A DNA stretch of 19,191 nucleotides. Source: an uncultured Caryophanales bacterium. Lineage in GTDB: Bacteria > Bacillota_I > Bacilli_A > Acholeplasmatales > Anaeroplasmataceae. The notes under the pieces are model-generated. The model ran no database searches, was not told the DNA's origin, and saw only the letters and a list, made by a program, of their open reading frames with translations. Of this stretch, positions 1 through 7,413 are shown in pieces. A program made the translations under genes and the position numbers. How positions within the stretch are numbered: the stretch's first letter is position 1; every line of letters starts with the position of its first letter. The DNA is taken from contig CAMOUK010000024.1 in NCBI GenBank assembly GCA_946626535.1, forward strand, positions 1 through 19,191, read 5' to 3'.

Positions 1-78
1 AAGCTTACTAATATGGCTTTTTTTAATGGCTATAAAACTATAAATTGGTTTTATTTTTTGTTTATGTCAGCACAAAAA
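1..78. other. Left-edge non-coding sequence
   Basis: A+T-rich sequence with no credible ORF. A G/C-containing tract followed by a run of T at 16-24 could be the right-hand end of an intrinsic terminator for a gene left of the window, since short complementarity to bases 2-4 is visible, but the rest of any stem would lie outside. Nothing else is recognisable before the operator pair that starts at 79. Confidence 0.25.
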
Positions 79-94
79 ACGTGCATATGCACAA
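79..94. promoter_or_regulatory. Operator O1 (distal, GH32 lipoprotein promoter)
   Basis: The 12-base perfect palindrome GTGCATATGCAC (81-92) sits inside a 16-base match to the pattern TTGTGCA-NN-TGCACAA. Its centre, 86/87, is exactly 33 bp from the centre of the next copy at 119/120. The same motif recurs twice, with identical spacing, before the transporter operon. A LacI-family binding site is inferred from the symmetry, the recurrence and the adjacent regulator gene. Confidence 0.75.
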
Positions 95-112
95 ATAGAT
101 ATAGGTAATTTA

Positions 113-128
113 TTTGCATATGCACAAA
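113..128. promoter_or_regulatory. Operator O2 (proximal, GH32 lipoprotein promoter)
   Basis: TTTGCATATGCACAAA has a perfect TGCATATGCA core (115-124) and an intact right half-site; the left half has lost part of the outer TTGTG. It lies 33 bp downstream of O1 and about 34 bp upstream of the candidate -35 at 154. Helical phasing with O1, about three turns, would allow two dimers, or one tetramer, on the same DNA face. Confidence 0.7.
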
Positions 129-153
129 TATTACAAAAATAATGTTTTTTAAA

Positions 154-181
154 TTGCCATATGTTATTATAAAAATACATT
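154..181 (+). promoter_or_regulatory. Candidate sigma-70-type promoter for the GH32 lipoprotein
   Basis: TTGCCA (154-159) is followed after 16 bp by TACATT (176-181), matching five and four of six consensus positions. It would start transcription near 188, leaving a leader of about 30 nt with a GGATGA ribosome binding site at 207-212, six bases before the ATG. The surrounding sequence is so A+T-rich that other -10-like hexamers (for example 165-170) exist, so the exact promoter is uncertain. Confidence 0.4.
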
Positions 182-218
182 AAGTATCTAAAAAATAATA
201 TAGATTGGATGAATAATT

Positions 219-1745
219 ATGAAAAGAATAATAACCTTTATTATTTTAATATTAACAATGGGCTTTTTTACTTCATGTTCCATTTTAGATTTAAAACCTC
301 AATCTGGTACAACACCGCCAGAGGTAGAGGAGGATTTACCAATTGTTGAAAAACCAGAGCACAATGATTTTTCAAAAATGAGTAATAGAGAGATGGAATC
401 AGCAGTAAATTATCAAATTAATTATAGACCAAAGGATGGTTATGTTGGAGATGTAATGCCTTATTATGAGAATGGTAAATATTATATATTCTTCTTAAAG
501 GATCAAGGCTCAAGCTACAATCATTCTATTTATTTGGTTGAAACAACAGACTTTTTACATTTTGAGGAAAAAGGAGAAATATTAAAATCATCAACTAGCT
601 CAACAGCACAGGATAACTGGATTGGAACAGGTTCGGTTTGTAAGGTTGATAATACTTATTATTTTTTCTACACTGGACATAATGAGAAAAATGCTTTACA
701 TGAAAGAGTAATGGTTGCGACAAGTGAAAATGATTTATATCATTTTAAAAAGCTTGATGGAGTCTATATTGATCCTACAAATCAATTAAGCAAGGTTGAT
801 TTTAGAGATCCAGATGTATGTTTTGATGAGGCTTCAAATTCTTTTATATTAACTGTAACAACTAACGCTAATTCTGGCGGAACAGTTATAGTTAAATATA
901 CTGTAAGTAAAGATTTAAAAAGCTATACATATGATAAGATAATATATACAGATACGGAAGATTTTTGGAATTTAGAATGTAGTGATACATTCAAAATTGG
1001 AAATTATTGGTACTTATCATATTCTGGTCAGGATGATACATTATGGGTTGCTAAATCAAGAAGCCAATATAATGGCTATGGTAGTGCAGTTTATGGCTCT
1101 GCAGAGCGTATTGAAGGAAAGTATTTTTATGCACCTAAGGCAGTGTCAAATGGTGTTGATACCTTCTTTGTTGGTTGGGCTAGAAGAAGAGGCCAATTTA
1201 GAGATGATGGAAATGGCTCTTGGGCTGGAAACATTGTTGTAAGTAAGGTCGTTCAAAATAACGATGGTTCTTTATATTTAGCTAAATTAGATAATTTAAA
1301 TAATTATTTTAGGTATCAAGAAAAATTGGATAAGACTTCAGTTAGTTTAAATAAAAAAGGAAATGTTGAGTTTTATACTCAATATGAAAGCTTCATGCTT
1401 GAAGGAAACTTTAAATATACAGGCACAAGTGATTTTGGCTTTATTTTCGGCTTAGGTAAGGATGAGGTAGATTATGGCCATATTAGATTTAATCCTTCTA
1501 AGGATAAAATGGAATATTGTCTTAAAAATTTTAAAAATGTTGATGCTGAGGTTAAATTAGATTTAAGTGAGAATAAGACATATAACTTTACTTTAGTTTG
1601 TGAGGGTTCAGTTATAGTTTTATATGTTGATGGATATGCTGCCATGACTACGAGATATTATGGTAAAATTTCTACTAAATTTGGCTTTTATTCATCAGGC
1701 TCAAGTGTTGAATTTAATGATTTAGCTATAAAGGTTAGAGCGTAA
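219..1745 (+). CDS. Secreted GH32-like fructosidase, atypical lipoprotein 1
   Basis: A 508-residue protein with a lipoprotein signal peptide (lipobox FTSC, Cys20), so it is probably anchored on the outer face of the membrane. The five-bladed fold of family GH32 is inferred from three motifs in the right order: VGD (Asp78, predicted nucleophile, in place of the usual WMNDPNG), FRDP (Arg196-Asp197-Pro198, transition-state stabiliser) and LEC (Glu253, acid/base). The spacings of 118 and 57 residues nearly match the 117-120 and 54-55 seen in the window's other GH32 proteins. The C-terminal part, from about residue 365, looks like the usual beta-sandwich domain. It is a paralog of the protein at 10989-12464. 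It stands alone behind its own operator pair and converges on the regulator gene. Fructan cleavage is inferred; endo or exo action and levan or inulin preference cannot be told from sequence. Confidence 0.85.
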   Translation: MKRIITFIILILTMGFFTSCSILDLKPQSGTTPPEVEEDLPIVEKPEHNDFSKMSNREMESAVNYQINYRPKDGYVGDVMPYYENGKYYIFFLKDQGSSYNHSIYLVETTDFLHFEEKGEILKSSTSSTAQDNWIGTGSVCKVDNTYYFFYTGHNEKNALHERVMVATSENDLYHFKKLDGVYIDPTNQLSKVDFRDPDVCFDEASNSFILTVTTNANSGGTVIVKYTVSKDLKSYTYDKIIYTDTEDFWNLECSDTFKIGNYWYLSYSGQDDTLWVAKSRSQYNGYGSAVYGSAERIEGKYFYAPKAVSNGVDTFFVGWARRRGQFRDDGNGSWAGNIVVSKVVQNNDGSLYLAKLDNLNNYFRYQEKLDKTSVSLNKKGNVEFYTQYESFMLEGNFKYTGTSDFGFIFGLGKDEVDYGHIRFNPSKDKMEYCLKNFKNVDAEVKLDLSENKTYNFTLVCEGSVIVLYVDGYAAMTTRYYGKISTKFGFYSSGSSVEFNDLAIKVRA

Positions 1746-1783
1746 AATATGCCCCTTTCTCGATATGTTTATTATATCGATTG

Positions 1784-1836
1784 AAAAAAGCTATCAGTTC
1801 TATAGTATAAATTACTATATTTCTGATAGCTTTTTT
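1784..1836. terminator. Bidirectional intrinsic terminator between convergent genes
   Basis: A 14-bp perfect stem pairs 1784-1797 with 1823-1836, carrying A-tracts on one side and T-tracts on the other, so each strand ends in a U-run. The 25-base loop holds a second 7-bp stem (1801-1807 with 1813-1819), giving a long, nearly continuous hairpin. It serves the upstream GH32 gene on the plus strand and the LacI-family gene on the minus strand, and its right arm touches the regulator's stop codon (complement of 1836-1838). Confidence 0.9.
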
Positions 1837-2864
1837 TATTCTCTAGTGGTTGATTGTCGAATTACTATTGTTGATTTAACTACATATCTGATTGGTGTTG
1901 AATTTGGATTTTTAATCCTATTAATTAATGTTGTTATGGCTTTAAGACCGATAGCGGAAGTATCAGATCCTATAGTAGTTATTTTTGGATATGATGCGAC
2001 AGATTCGGCAACATTATCAAATCCAACAACTAAAACATCATCTGGAACCTTAAGATTTAGGGCTTCTAGCGTCTTACATACAGTTCTTGCGATAAAATCA
2101 TTACTGCATATGAAACAGTCTGGTCTAACATCTAATTTATTGATTTCTTCCTTTAGAAGCTCTATGCTTCCATAATTAAATTCATCACTCTTTAAAATAT
2201 CTTCATTTCTTGAATGGCTTATACCTAAGCTAGATAGAGCACATAGCATTCCATAATATCTTTCCTGGAAGCTTAAGCAGTGAGCCTCATCACCAACATA
2301 GCTAAATCTTTTAATATTATATTTTGTAGCTAAGCTTTTTGTTAATTCATTTATAGCGCTGAAATTAGATGTTTCAATAATATCAAACGATCCAACTAAT
2401 GAGTTATAATTTGGACAGCAGTCTATAAATGATATAGGCTTATTTAGCTTAAATAGCTTTTTAATTAATGATATTTCAAACGATTCAATTGTGATAATTC
2501 CATCGATTGATAGTGTATTAATATATTCTTGTAATACCTCAAATGTTTGCATAGAAGTATTATATGTAAATTGGAATAAATCAAATTCGTGTGAGAAGCA
2601 ATAATTTTCTATTGCCCTAATAATGGGGAAGAAGAACTTAATATTGTTTAGTGGCTTACAAGCTAAAAGTAATATTCTATATTTTTTCTTTTCTTCCTCA
2701 TTAGCTCTAAAATTTAGAGATTTATAATTCATTTCAATAGCTTTACTTAAAACTCTATTTTTTGTTTCTTCTGGAACATGCTTTCCATTTAGAGCTTTTG
2801 CGACTGTATTTCTAGATAGGTTTAATTCCTCAGCGATATCTTTTATTGTGACTGTGGTTTTCAT
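1836..2864 (-). CDS. LacI-family transcriptional regulator of the fructan locus
   Basis: A 342-residue protein of standard LacI-family length. The N-terminal helix-turn-helix (about residues 5-26, with NLSRNTVAKALNGK spanning the turn and recognition helix) is followed by a hinge near 45-56 and a periplasmic-binding-protein-like effector domain (about 65-335), including the late motif DVLVVGFDN. ATG at 2864-2862 is preceded by GAGGTGAT (2870-2877, minus strand) with five-base spacing. It is transcribed away from the transporter operon, and the shared intergenic region carries the palindromic operators. By family precedent it should bind a fructan-derived sugar or fructose and control both transcription units; effector and sign of control are inferred. 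Confidence 0.92.
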   Translation of the reverse strand: MKTTVTIKDIAEELNLSRNTVAKALNGKHVPEETKNRVLSKAIEMNYKSLNFRANEEEKKKYRILLLACKPLNNIKFFFPIIRAIENYCFSHEFDLFQFTYNTSMQTFEVLQEYINTLSIDGIITIESFEISLIKKLFKLNKPISFIDCCPNYNSLVGSFDIIETSNFSAINELTKSLATKYNIKRFSYVGDEAHCLSFQERYYGMLCALSSLGISHSRNEDILKSDEFNYGSIELLKEEINKLDVRPDCFICSNDFIARTVCKTLEALNLKVPDDVLVVGFDNVAESVASYPKITTIGSDTSAIGLKAITTLINRIKNPNSTPIRYVVKSTIVIRQSTTRE

Positions 2865-2884
2865 AACTTATCACCTCAATTATG

Positions 2885-2914
2885 ATTATATAAGATAATG
2901 GATGAATTATGAAA
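2885..2914 (-). promoter_or_regulatory. Candidate promoter of the LacI-family gene
   Basis: On the minus strand a perfect TATAAT (complement of 2885-2890) lies about 20 bases upstream of the start codon, with a weak TTTCAT (complement of 2909-2914) 18 bp further up. The leader would be only about 14 nt, beginning at the ribosome binding site. A degenerate operator-like site, with one intact TGCACAA half at 2923-2929, abuts the -35 side and could allow autoregulation. Confidence 0.45.
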
Positions 2915-2940
2915 TGTTTTTTTGCACAAAATATGAAAAT

Positions 2941-2956
2941 TTGTGCTTTTGCACAT
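2941..2956. promoter_or_regulatory. Operator O3 (distal, transporter operon)
   Basis: TTGTGCTTTTGCACAT shows two inverted TTGTGC/GCACA half-sites around a central TTTT (centre 2948/2949). It is one member of the second operator pair, exactly 33 bp from O4. It lies between the divergent lacI-like and permease genes and could act on both. Confidence 0.75.
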
Positions 2957-2973
2957 TTAGGCAGCGTTTTCAC

Positions 2974-2989
2974 TTGTGCATTTGCACAA
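2974..2989. promoter_or_regulatory. Operator O4 (proximal, transporter operon)
   Basis: TTGTGCATTTGCACAA has two perfect 7-base inverted arms around a TT centre (2981/2982) and is the best copy of the motif in the window. Its centre is 33 bp from O3 and about 33 bp upstream of the candidate -35 at 3014, the same geometry as O1/O2 in front of the first gene. Confidence 0.8.
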
Positions 2990-3013
2990 TTTTCGATATT
3001 TTTTGAAAATTAT

Positions 3014-3042
3014 TTGAATATCGCATAATTGTCAAGTATTAT
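3014..3042 (+). promoter_or_regulatory. Candidate promoter of the fructan transport operon
   Basis: TTGAAT (3014-3019), a 17-bp spacer and TATTAT (3037-3042) give four and five consensus matches. Transcription would begin near 3049, about 28 nt before the ATG at 3077. An alternative with TTGAAA at 3003-3008 and CATAAT at 3024-3029 has a short 15-bp spacer. In both cases the operators lie upstream of the -35. Confidence 0.45.
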
Positions 3043-3076
3043 ATTAGTAGAAACATCCAAAAAGGAGGGATTCTTA

Positions 3077-4075
3077 ATGGACGATACTTTACAAATCCCT
3101 AGCAATAATCAATCTTTAGAGATAGATTTAGATAGCCTTGAGGTTATCAACAAGAATTTATCAAAAAAGGAAAAATGGAAAATGAACTTTAAAAGAAGAA
3201 AGTGGAGTTTACTTTTTATAATTCCAGCTTTAGTCTATATAATTATTTTCTGTTATATTCCAATGTATGGTATTATAATTGCCTTTCAAGATTTTATTCC
3301 TAGTGACAGTATCTTCGGAGGAGAAGCAGCATGGGTTGGAATGGATAATTTTAGATTTTTCTTTTCAATCCCTAATTTCCAAGATATATTCTGGAACACA
3401 TTTACATTATGCTTGTTTGGCTTTTTAGTTGGATTCCCATTACCAATTATAGTAGCCTTACTATTAAATTCATTAAAGTCAAAAAAATTACAAAAGACGA
3501 TTCAAACAATATTCTATGCACCTCACTTTATTTCGCTTGTAGTTTTAGTAGGTATGCTATTTATATTCTTTGGTTCTAATGGATTAATCAACAATTTAAT
3601 AAAAACATTTGGCGGTGAGTCATACCCCTTCTTTCTAAAAAAGGAAGCATTCCAACCACTATTCATATTCTCAGGTAACTGGCAGGATTTTGGATGGAGC
3701 GCTATTATATATCTTGCAGCACTAGCTGGAGTTGATCCTGCGCTACATGAAGCAGCAAAGATTGATGGAGCCTCAAGATTTAAAAGAGTATTTTCGGTAG
3801 ATTTACCTGCAATACTTCCTACAATCTCAATGCTATTAATATTATCAATTGGTAATTTGATGAGCTGTGGCTATGAAAAAGTATTATTGATGCAAACAGA
3901 TGGTAATATTGAAAAATCACAAATATTATCAACTTATGTATACAATATGGGTTTAGTTGGTGGAAACTATAGTTTATCAACTGCGGCAGGCTTATTCAAT
4001 TCAGTTATTAATATTGTTCTATTAGTGATTGCAAACTATACATCAAAGAGATTCTCAGAAAATAGTATGTGGTGA
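3077..4075 (+). CDS. ABC sugar permease, LplB/UgpA type
   Basis: A 332-residue membrane permease. A charged cytoplasmic N-terminus (to about residue 42) precedes roughly six membrane segments, beginning about 43-70. The cytoplasmic EAA loop that docks on the ATPase is clear at residues 225-244 (EAAKIDGASRF). The start is taken as ATG 3077 because AAAGGAGGGA (3061-3070) lies just upstream; a longer reading frame from TTG 3029 would begin inside the promoter region. First gene of the operon. It pairs with the next gene to form the channel for oligosaccharides delivered by the binding lipoprotein at 5033. Similarity is to the LplB/YtcP class often found with polysaccharide or oligosaccharide uptake loci. 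Confidence 0.93.
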   Translation: MDDTLQIPSNNQSLEIDLDSLEVINKNLSKKEKWKMNFKRRKWSLLFIIPALVYIIIFCYIPMYGIIIAFQDFIPSDSIFGGEAAWVGMDNFRFFFSIPNFQDIFWNTFTLCLFGFLVGFPLPIIVALLLNSLKSKKLQKTIQTIFYAPHFISLVVLVGMLFIFFGSNGLINNLIKTFGGESYPFFLKKEAFQPLFIFSGNWQDFGWSAIIYLAALAGVDPALHEAAKIDGASRFKRVFSVDLPAILPTISMLLILSIGNLMSCGYEKVLLMQTDGNIEKSQILSTYVYNMGLVGGNYSLSTAAGLFNSVINIVLLVIANYTSKRFSENSMW

Positions 4076-4079
4076 TTTT

Positions 4080-5018
4080 ATGGACGAAATGATAAAGAAT
4101 CAAGAATTGAACGAAAAAGAATTAAAAAGAAAAAATAAGATAAAAGATAGTAAAACAGATCTTATTTATTATATAGTTGTTGGAATAATTCTAGCCTTAC
4201 TTGTTGTAATAGTTGTATATCCTATCTACTACATAATAATTGCTTCAATTTCAGATCCTGATGCAGTATTAGGTGGTGAGGTTTGGCTTTACCCTATTAA
4301 ACTAACATTTAATGGATATGCTAAGCTATTTGAAAATGCTAGTATTTGGCGTGGATATTTAAATACAATAATTTATACATTATTTGGTACACTATTTAAT
4401 ATTATTCTTACAATACCTGCAGGTTGGGCGCTATCAAGAGATTACCTACCTTTTAGAAAAATAATAATGCCAATATTAATTATTACAATGTTTTTTGGTG
4501 GAGGCCTTATCCCATACTACTTAGTATGTGGAGCCTTAGGCTTAGTTGAAAATCCATTGATATTAATAATTGGTGGTGGAGTATCAGTTTATAATGTGTT
4601 CATGTGTAAATCATATTTCCAAACTAATATTCCAAAGGAAGTAATAGAAGCATCAGAAATAGATGGAAGTGGAGAAATAAGAACATTTTTCGATATAGTT
4701 TTACCACTTTCAAAATCAATTATTTCAGTTATGATATTATTCTATGCCGTAGGACATTGGAATAATTATGTAGATGCCTTAATTTTTATAACTAATGAAG
4801 AATATTGGCCACTACAGGTTGTTTTAAGAGAGATACTTGTAGTAGCTGAAACGGAAGCTGCTGGCTCTGGTGATACAGTATCAATTTTAGAGAAGCAGAA
4901 GCTTGCAAACCAAATAAAATTCTCATCAATTATAGTTTCAAGCTTACCGATAATTATATTATATCCATTTATTGAAAAACATTTTGACCAAGGTATTTTA
5001 GTTGGTTCATTTAAATAG
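4080..5018 (+). CDS. ABC sugar permease, LplC/YtcP type
   Basis: A 312-residue permease, the second half of the import channel. About six membrane segments start at residues 28-57, and the EAA loop is at 190-209 (EASEIDGSGEI). ATG 4080 follows the upstream stop (4073-4075) by four bases; the likely ribosome binding sequence GGTGA overlaps the end of the previous gene, suggesting translational coupling and equal dosage. A longer reading from ATG 4029 would overlap the upstream coding sequence by 47 bases and is less likely. The C-terminal region FDQGILVGSFK is typical of this permease subgroup. Confidence 0.93.
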   Translation: MDEMIKNQELNEKELKRKNKIKDSKTDLIYYIVVGIILALLVVIVVYPIYYIIIASISDPDAVLGGEVWLYPIKLTFNGYAKLFENASIWRGYLNTIIYTLFGTLFNIILTIPAGWALSRDYLPFRKIIMPILIITMFFGGGLIPYYLVCGALGLVENPLILIIGGGVSVYNVFMCKSYFQTNIPKEVIEASEIDGSGEIRTFFDIVLPLSKSIISVMILFYAVGHWNNYVDALIFITNEEYWPLQVVLREILVVAETEAAGSGDTVSILEKQKLANQIKFSSIIVSSLPIIILYPFIEKHFDQGILVGSFK

Positions 5019-5032
5019 AAAGAGGAAAAAAT

Positions 5033-6739
5033 ATGAAAAAAACTTTAAAACATGGCTTATCTGCCATCCTATTAGGTTCACTTTGTTTAAGTGTTGCAGG
5101 CTGTAAGGGTAAAAACCAATCAGTTGAATGGGATCCTGCAAATAATAATATTGGCTATCAGTGGAAGGATGTAACAAAGCCACTTTTAGAAAATAGTGAT
5201 AATGATATTTCTTTTAGAATTATATCTTCTAAAAACTCATTAGCTCTAGATTATAAGGACATGCAAGTATTTAAGAATTTAGATAAATCTACAAATGTTC
5301 ATGTTAATTGGGAAAATATTACTGAAAGCTCATATACAACTCAAAAATCATTGTTGTTATCAGATCAGAAGCGTTTCCCAGACGCAATCTATCATGCTGG
5401 ATTTAGCAATAAAGAATTAATTCAATATGGTACAAGTAGACATATACTTACAGCTATAGATGAATATTTAGAATATATGCCTAACTTTAAGAAAATATTA
5501 GCAGATAGACCTGATATTAAGGCAGCATTAGAAAGTCCAGATGGACATATATATTCTTTACCTAGAATAGAAGAGATGGGCCTTAAGAGCTATCCAAATA
5601 TCTTATTTATTAATAAAGAGTGGGTTGGTAAGCTTATAGATCAAGGTAAATTATCATTTACATTAAATAAAAATGATTTAAAGGATGGCTTAAAGCTTAC
5701 TAGAAATCAATATAAAGAAATTTTAGGATATTTTAAGAGCCAAGATATGAACGGTGATGGTTCAACATCTGATGAAATACCTCTATCATTTGTTCACGGT
5801 AATTGGCAAGGAAATGAATCAGATTTAATTGCTTCATTTGGAATTCCTGAAAATGCAGATCATAAGACAATCGTAAATGATAAGGTAGTATTTACATGTC
5901 AAGATACTAAATGGAGAGAAGCTGTTTCAGAATTATCTTCTTGGGTTAAAAATGGACTTATTGAAACTGCCGCTTTAGAAGATTCACAAGATACTTTCTT
6001 AGCTAAAGGAAAGGTTAATTCTAAGGGCTATGAAAAGCTTGGATCATTCTACTGGTGGGAAATGGAAACAGTTATTTCTGAAAGTGAACAAGAAAACTAT
6101 ATTACTATGCAACCTTTAGTTGATGATGCAACTGGTAAACAATATGTTGGCGTTTCAAATCTACAAGAGGTTGAAAAGGGTGAATGTGTAATATTTAATA
6201 AGGCAAATTATAAAGAAGTCTTATTATCATATTTTGATAGATTCTTTGATCCATATATTTCTGCTCAAATTAACTATGGTCCTATCGGAATTGTTTATGA
6301 GGAAAACCTTGTAGATGGTAAGCTAGTTAATAAGCCAGTTCCTGAGGGAATGACAACAGATGAATTAAGATTAAAGAATGCGCCTTTAGGTGTAATATAC
6401 TTATCAGATGAAGCGTGGAAGAATAATGTTGTTATGGAACCACGTGCAGTTCTAAGACTAGATAGACTTGATAAATATGTTAAGCCTTATAAATATGAAG
6501 GGGCTAAACCATTCCCTAATATTTCATATACATTAAGTGAAATTAATGATTTAGCAAAATATGAAACAAATTTAGGTGATGTTATTGCATCTCAATTCAT
6601 TGAATGGTTATTAAAGGGTTCTCCTATAACTGATTCAGAGTGGGAAGCATTCCAAAATAAGCTAAATAAAGCTGGAATTGAAGAGGTTAAGAAAATTAAC
6701 CAAGACGGCTACAATAGATATTTAGCTAGTCAAAAATAA
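5033..6739 (+). CDS. Solute-binding lipoprotein of the fructan ABC transporter
   Basis: A 568-residue extracellular substrate-binding protein (family 1, LplA/LipO-like; this subgroup is characteristically longer than maltose-binding proteins). It has a signal peptide with lipobox SVAGC (Cys24), so it is tethered to the membrane surface. A calcium-loop-like segment, DMNGDGSTSDE, near residues 238-248 is common in this group. It lies 14 bases after the second permease with AGAGG upstream and should hand oligosaccharides to that channel. Substrate is inferred as fructooligosaccharide from the GH32 neighbours. Confidence 0.93.
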   Translation: MKKTLKHGLSAILLGSLCLSVAGCKGKNQSVEWDPANNNIGYQWKDVTKPLLENSDNDISFRIISSKNSLALDYKDMQVFKNLDKSTNVHVNWENITESSYTTQKSLLLSDQKRFPDAIYHAGFSNKELIQYGTSRHILTAIDEYLEYMPNFKKILADRPDIKAALESPDGHIYSLPRIEEMGLKSYPNILFINKEWVGKLIDQGKLSFTLNKNDLKDGLKLTRNQYKEILGYFKSQDMNGDGSTSDEIPLSFVHGNWQGNESDLIASFGIPENADHKTIVNDKVVFTCQDTKWREAVSELSSWVKNGLIETAALEDSQDTFLAKGKVNSKGYEKLGSFYWWEMETVISESEQENYITMQPLVDDATGKQYVGVSNLQEVEKGECVIFNKANYKEVLLSYFDRFFDPYISAQINYGPIGIVYEENLVDGKLVNKPVPEGMTTDELRLKNAPLGVIYLSDEAWKNNVVMEPRAVLRLDRLDKYVKPYKYEGAKPFPNISYTLSEINDLAKYETNLGDVIASQFIEWLLKGSPITDSEWEAFQNKLNKAGIEEVKKINQDGYNRYLASQK

Positions 6740-6754
6740 AGAAGGAGTTCAATT

Positions 6755-7390
6755 ATGAAAGGATTCAGAATTTTTGGAGAATACATATTTGAATATTTAA
6801 TATTAACCATAATTTTGGTCCTTTCACTAATTTTAGTGATACCTTTTATCCCTGTTTATATTGGAGTTGTTGGCTATCTTACGCATAAGCGTGACGATAG
6901 AATGCTTAAGGATATATTTACAACTATTAAAGAAAATTGGAAGATTATATTAAAATTTACTATTTTTGAGTTGATAATATTGGTATTTTCATTTTTGAAT
7001 ATATATTATTTTAGGCAGAACATGACAGGCTTCAATACTGTAATAGTGGTTATATCTTATGTGTTTTTATTCTTTGGCGTCGTATTTTTAGCGCACGCTC
7101 CTATGATAATAATAGGTATGAATGTTAATTTAAGACAGCTTATATTAAATACATTTTTATTCTTCTTTGGAGGAGTTATTAATTCTATTATTGCGATAGC
7201 TGCACTTGCCGGCTTAACGGCTATAGCATTATATATTCCATATTTAGTAATTGTGCTTTTGTATTTCGCTGTTGTTATTGTGGAATATTTTACTAGAAAA
7301 AACTTCCTATTTTTGAAGGCTAGAAAGCTTAATATGAGTGTTGAGGAATTAACTAAGAGGGAACAAGAGGATACCTATTTAGAAGAATAA
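6755..7390 (+). CDS. DUF624/YesL-like membrane protein
   Basis: A 211-residue integral membrane protein with five or six hydrophobic segments (about 12-45, 63-84, 92-116, 127-151, 153-182) and short charged tails. It matches the YesL/DUF624 family in size, topology and setting: these proteins sit next to LplB/LplC-type transporter genes in many Firmicutes, but their biochemical role is unknown. ATG 6755 is preceded by AAGGAG (6742-6747), 15 bases after the binding-protein stop. A role in assembling or stabilising the transporter is only a guess from conserved context. Confidence 0.8.
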   Translation: MKGFRIFGEYIFEYLILTIILVLSLILVIPFIPVYIGVVGYLTHKRDDRMLKDIFTTIKENWKIILKFTIFELIILVFSFLNIYYFRQNMTGFNTVIVVISYVFLFFGVVFLAHAPMIIIGMNVNLRQLILNTFLFFFGGVINSIIAIAALAGLTAIALYIPYLVIVLLYFAVVIVEYFTRKNFLFLKARKLNMSVEELTKREQEDTYLEE

Positions 7391-7413
7391 ACAAAAAGGA
7401 AGGAAATAGAAAA

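Noticed and set aside
982..1242. Open frame of 86 codons inside the first GH32 lipoprotein gene
   Set aside because: It lies wholly within the gene in another frame, has no ribosome binding site and encodes nothing recognisable.
1765..2175. Plus-strand open frame opposite the 3' part of the LacI-family gene
   Set aside because: It begins in the terminator hairpin and is antisense to a clear LacI-family coding sequence; the translation has low-complexity features typical of a shadow frame.
3029..3076. Upstream TTG start for the first permease
   Set aside because: It would place the N-terminus within the promoter's -10 region, while ATG 3077 has a near-perfect AAAGGAGGGA.
4029..4079. Longer start for the second permease
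   Set aside because: It would overlap the first permease by 47 bases, while ATG 4080 lies four bases after that stop with a GGTGA sequence upstream.
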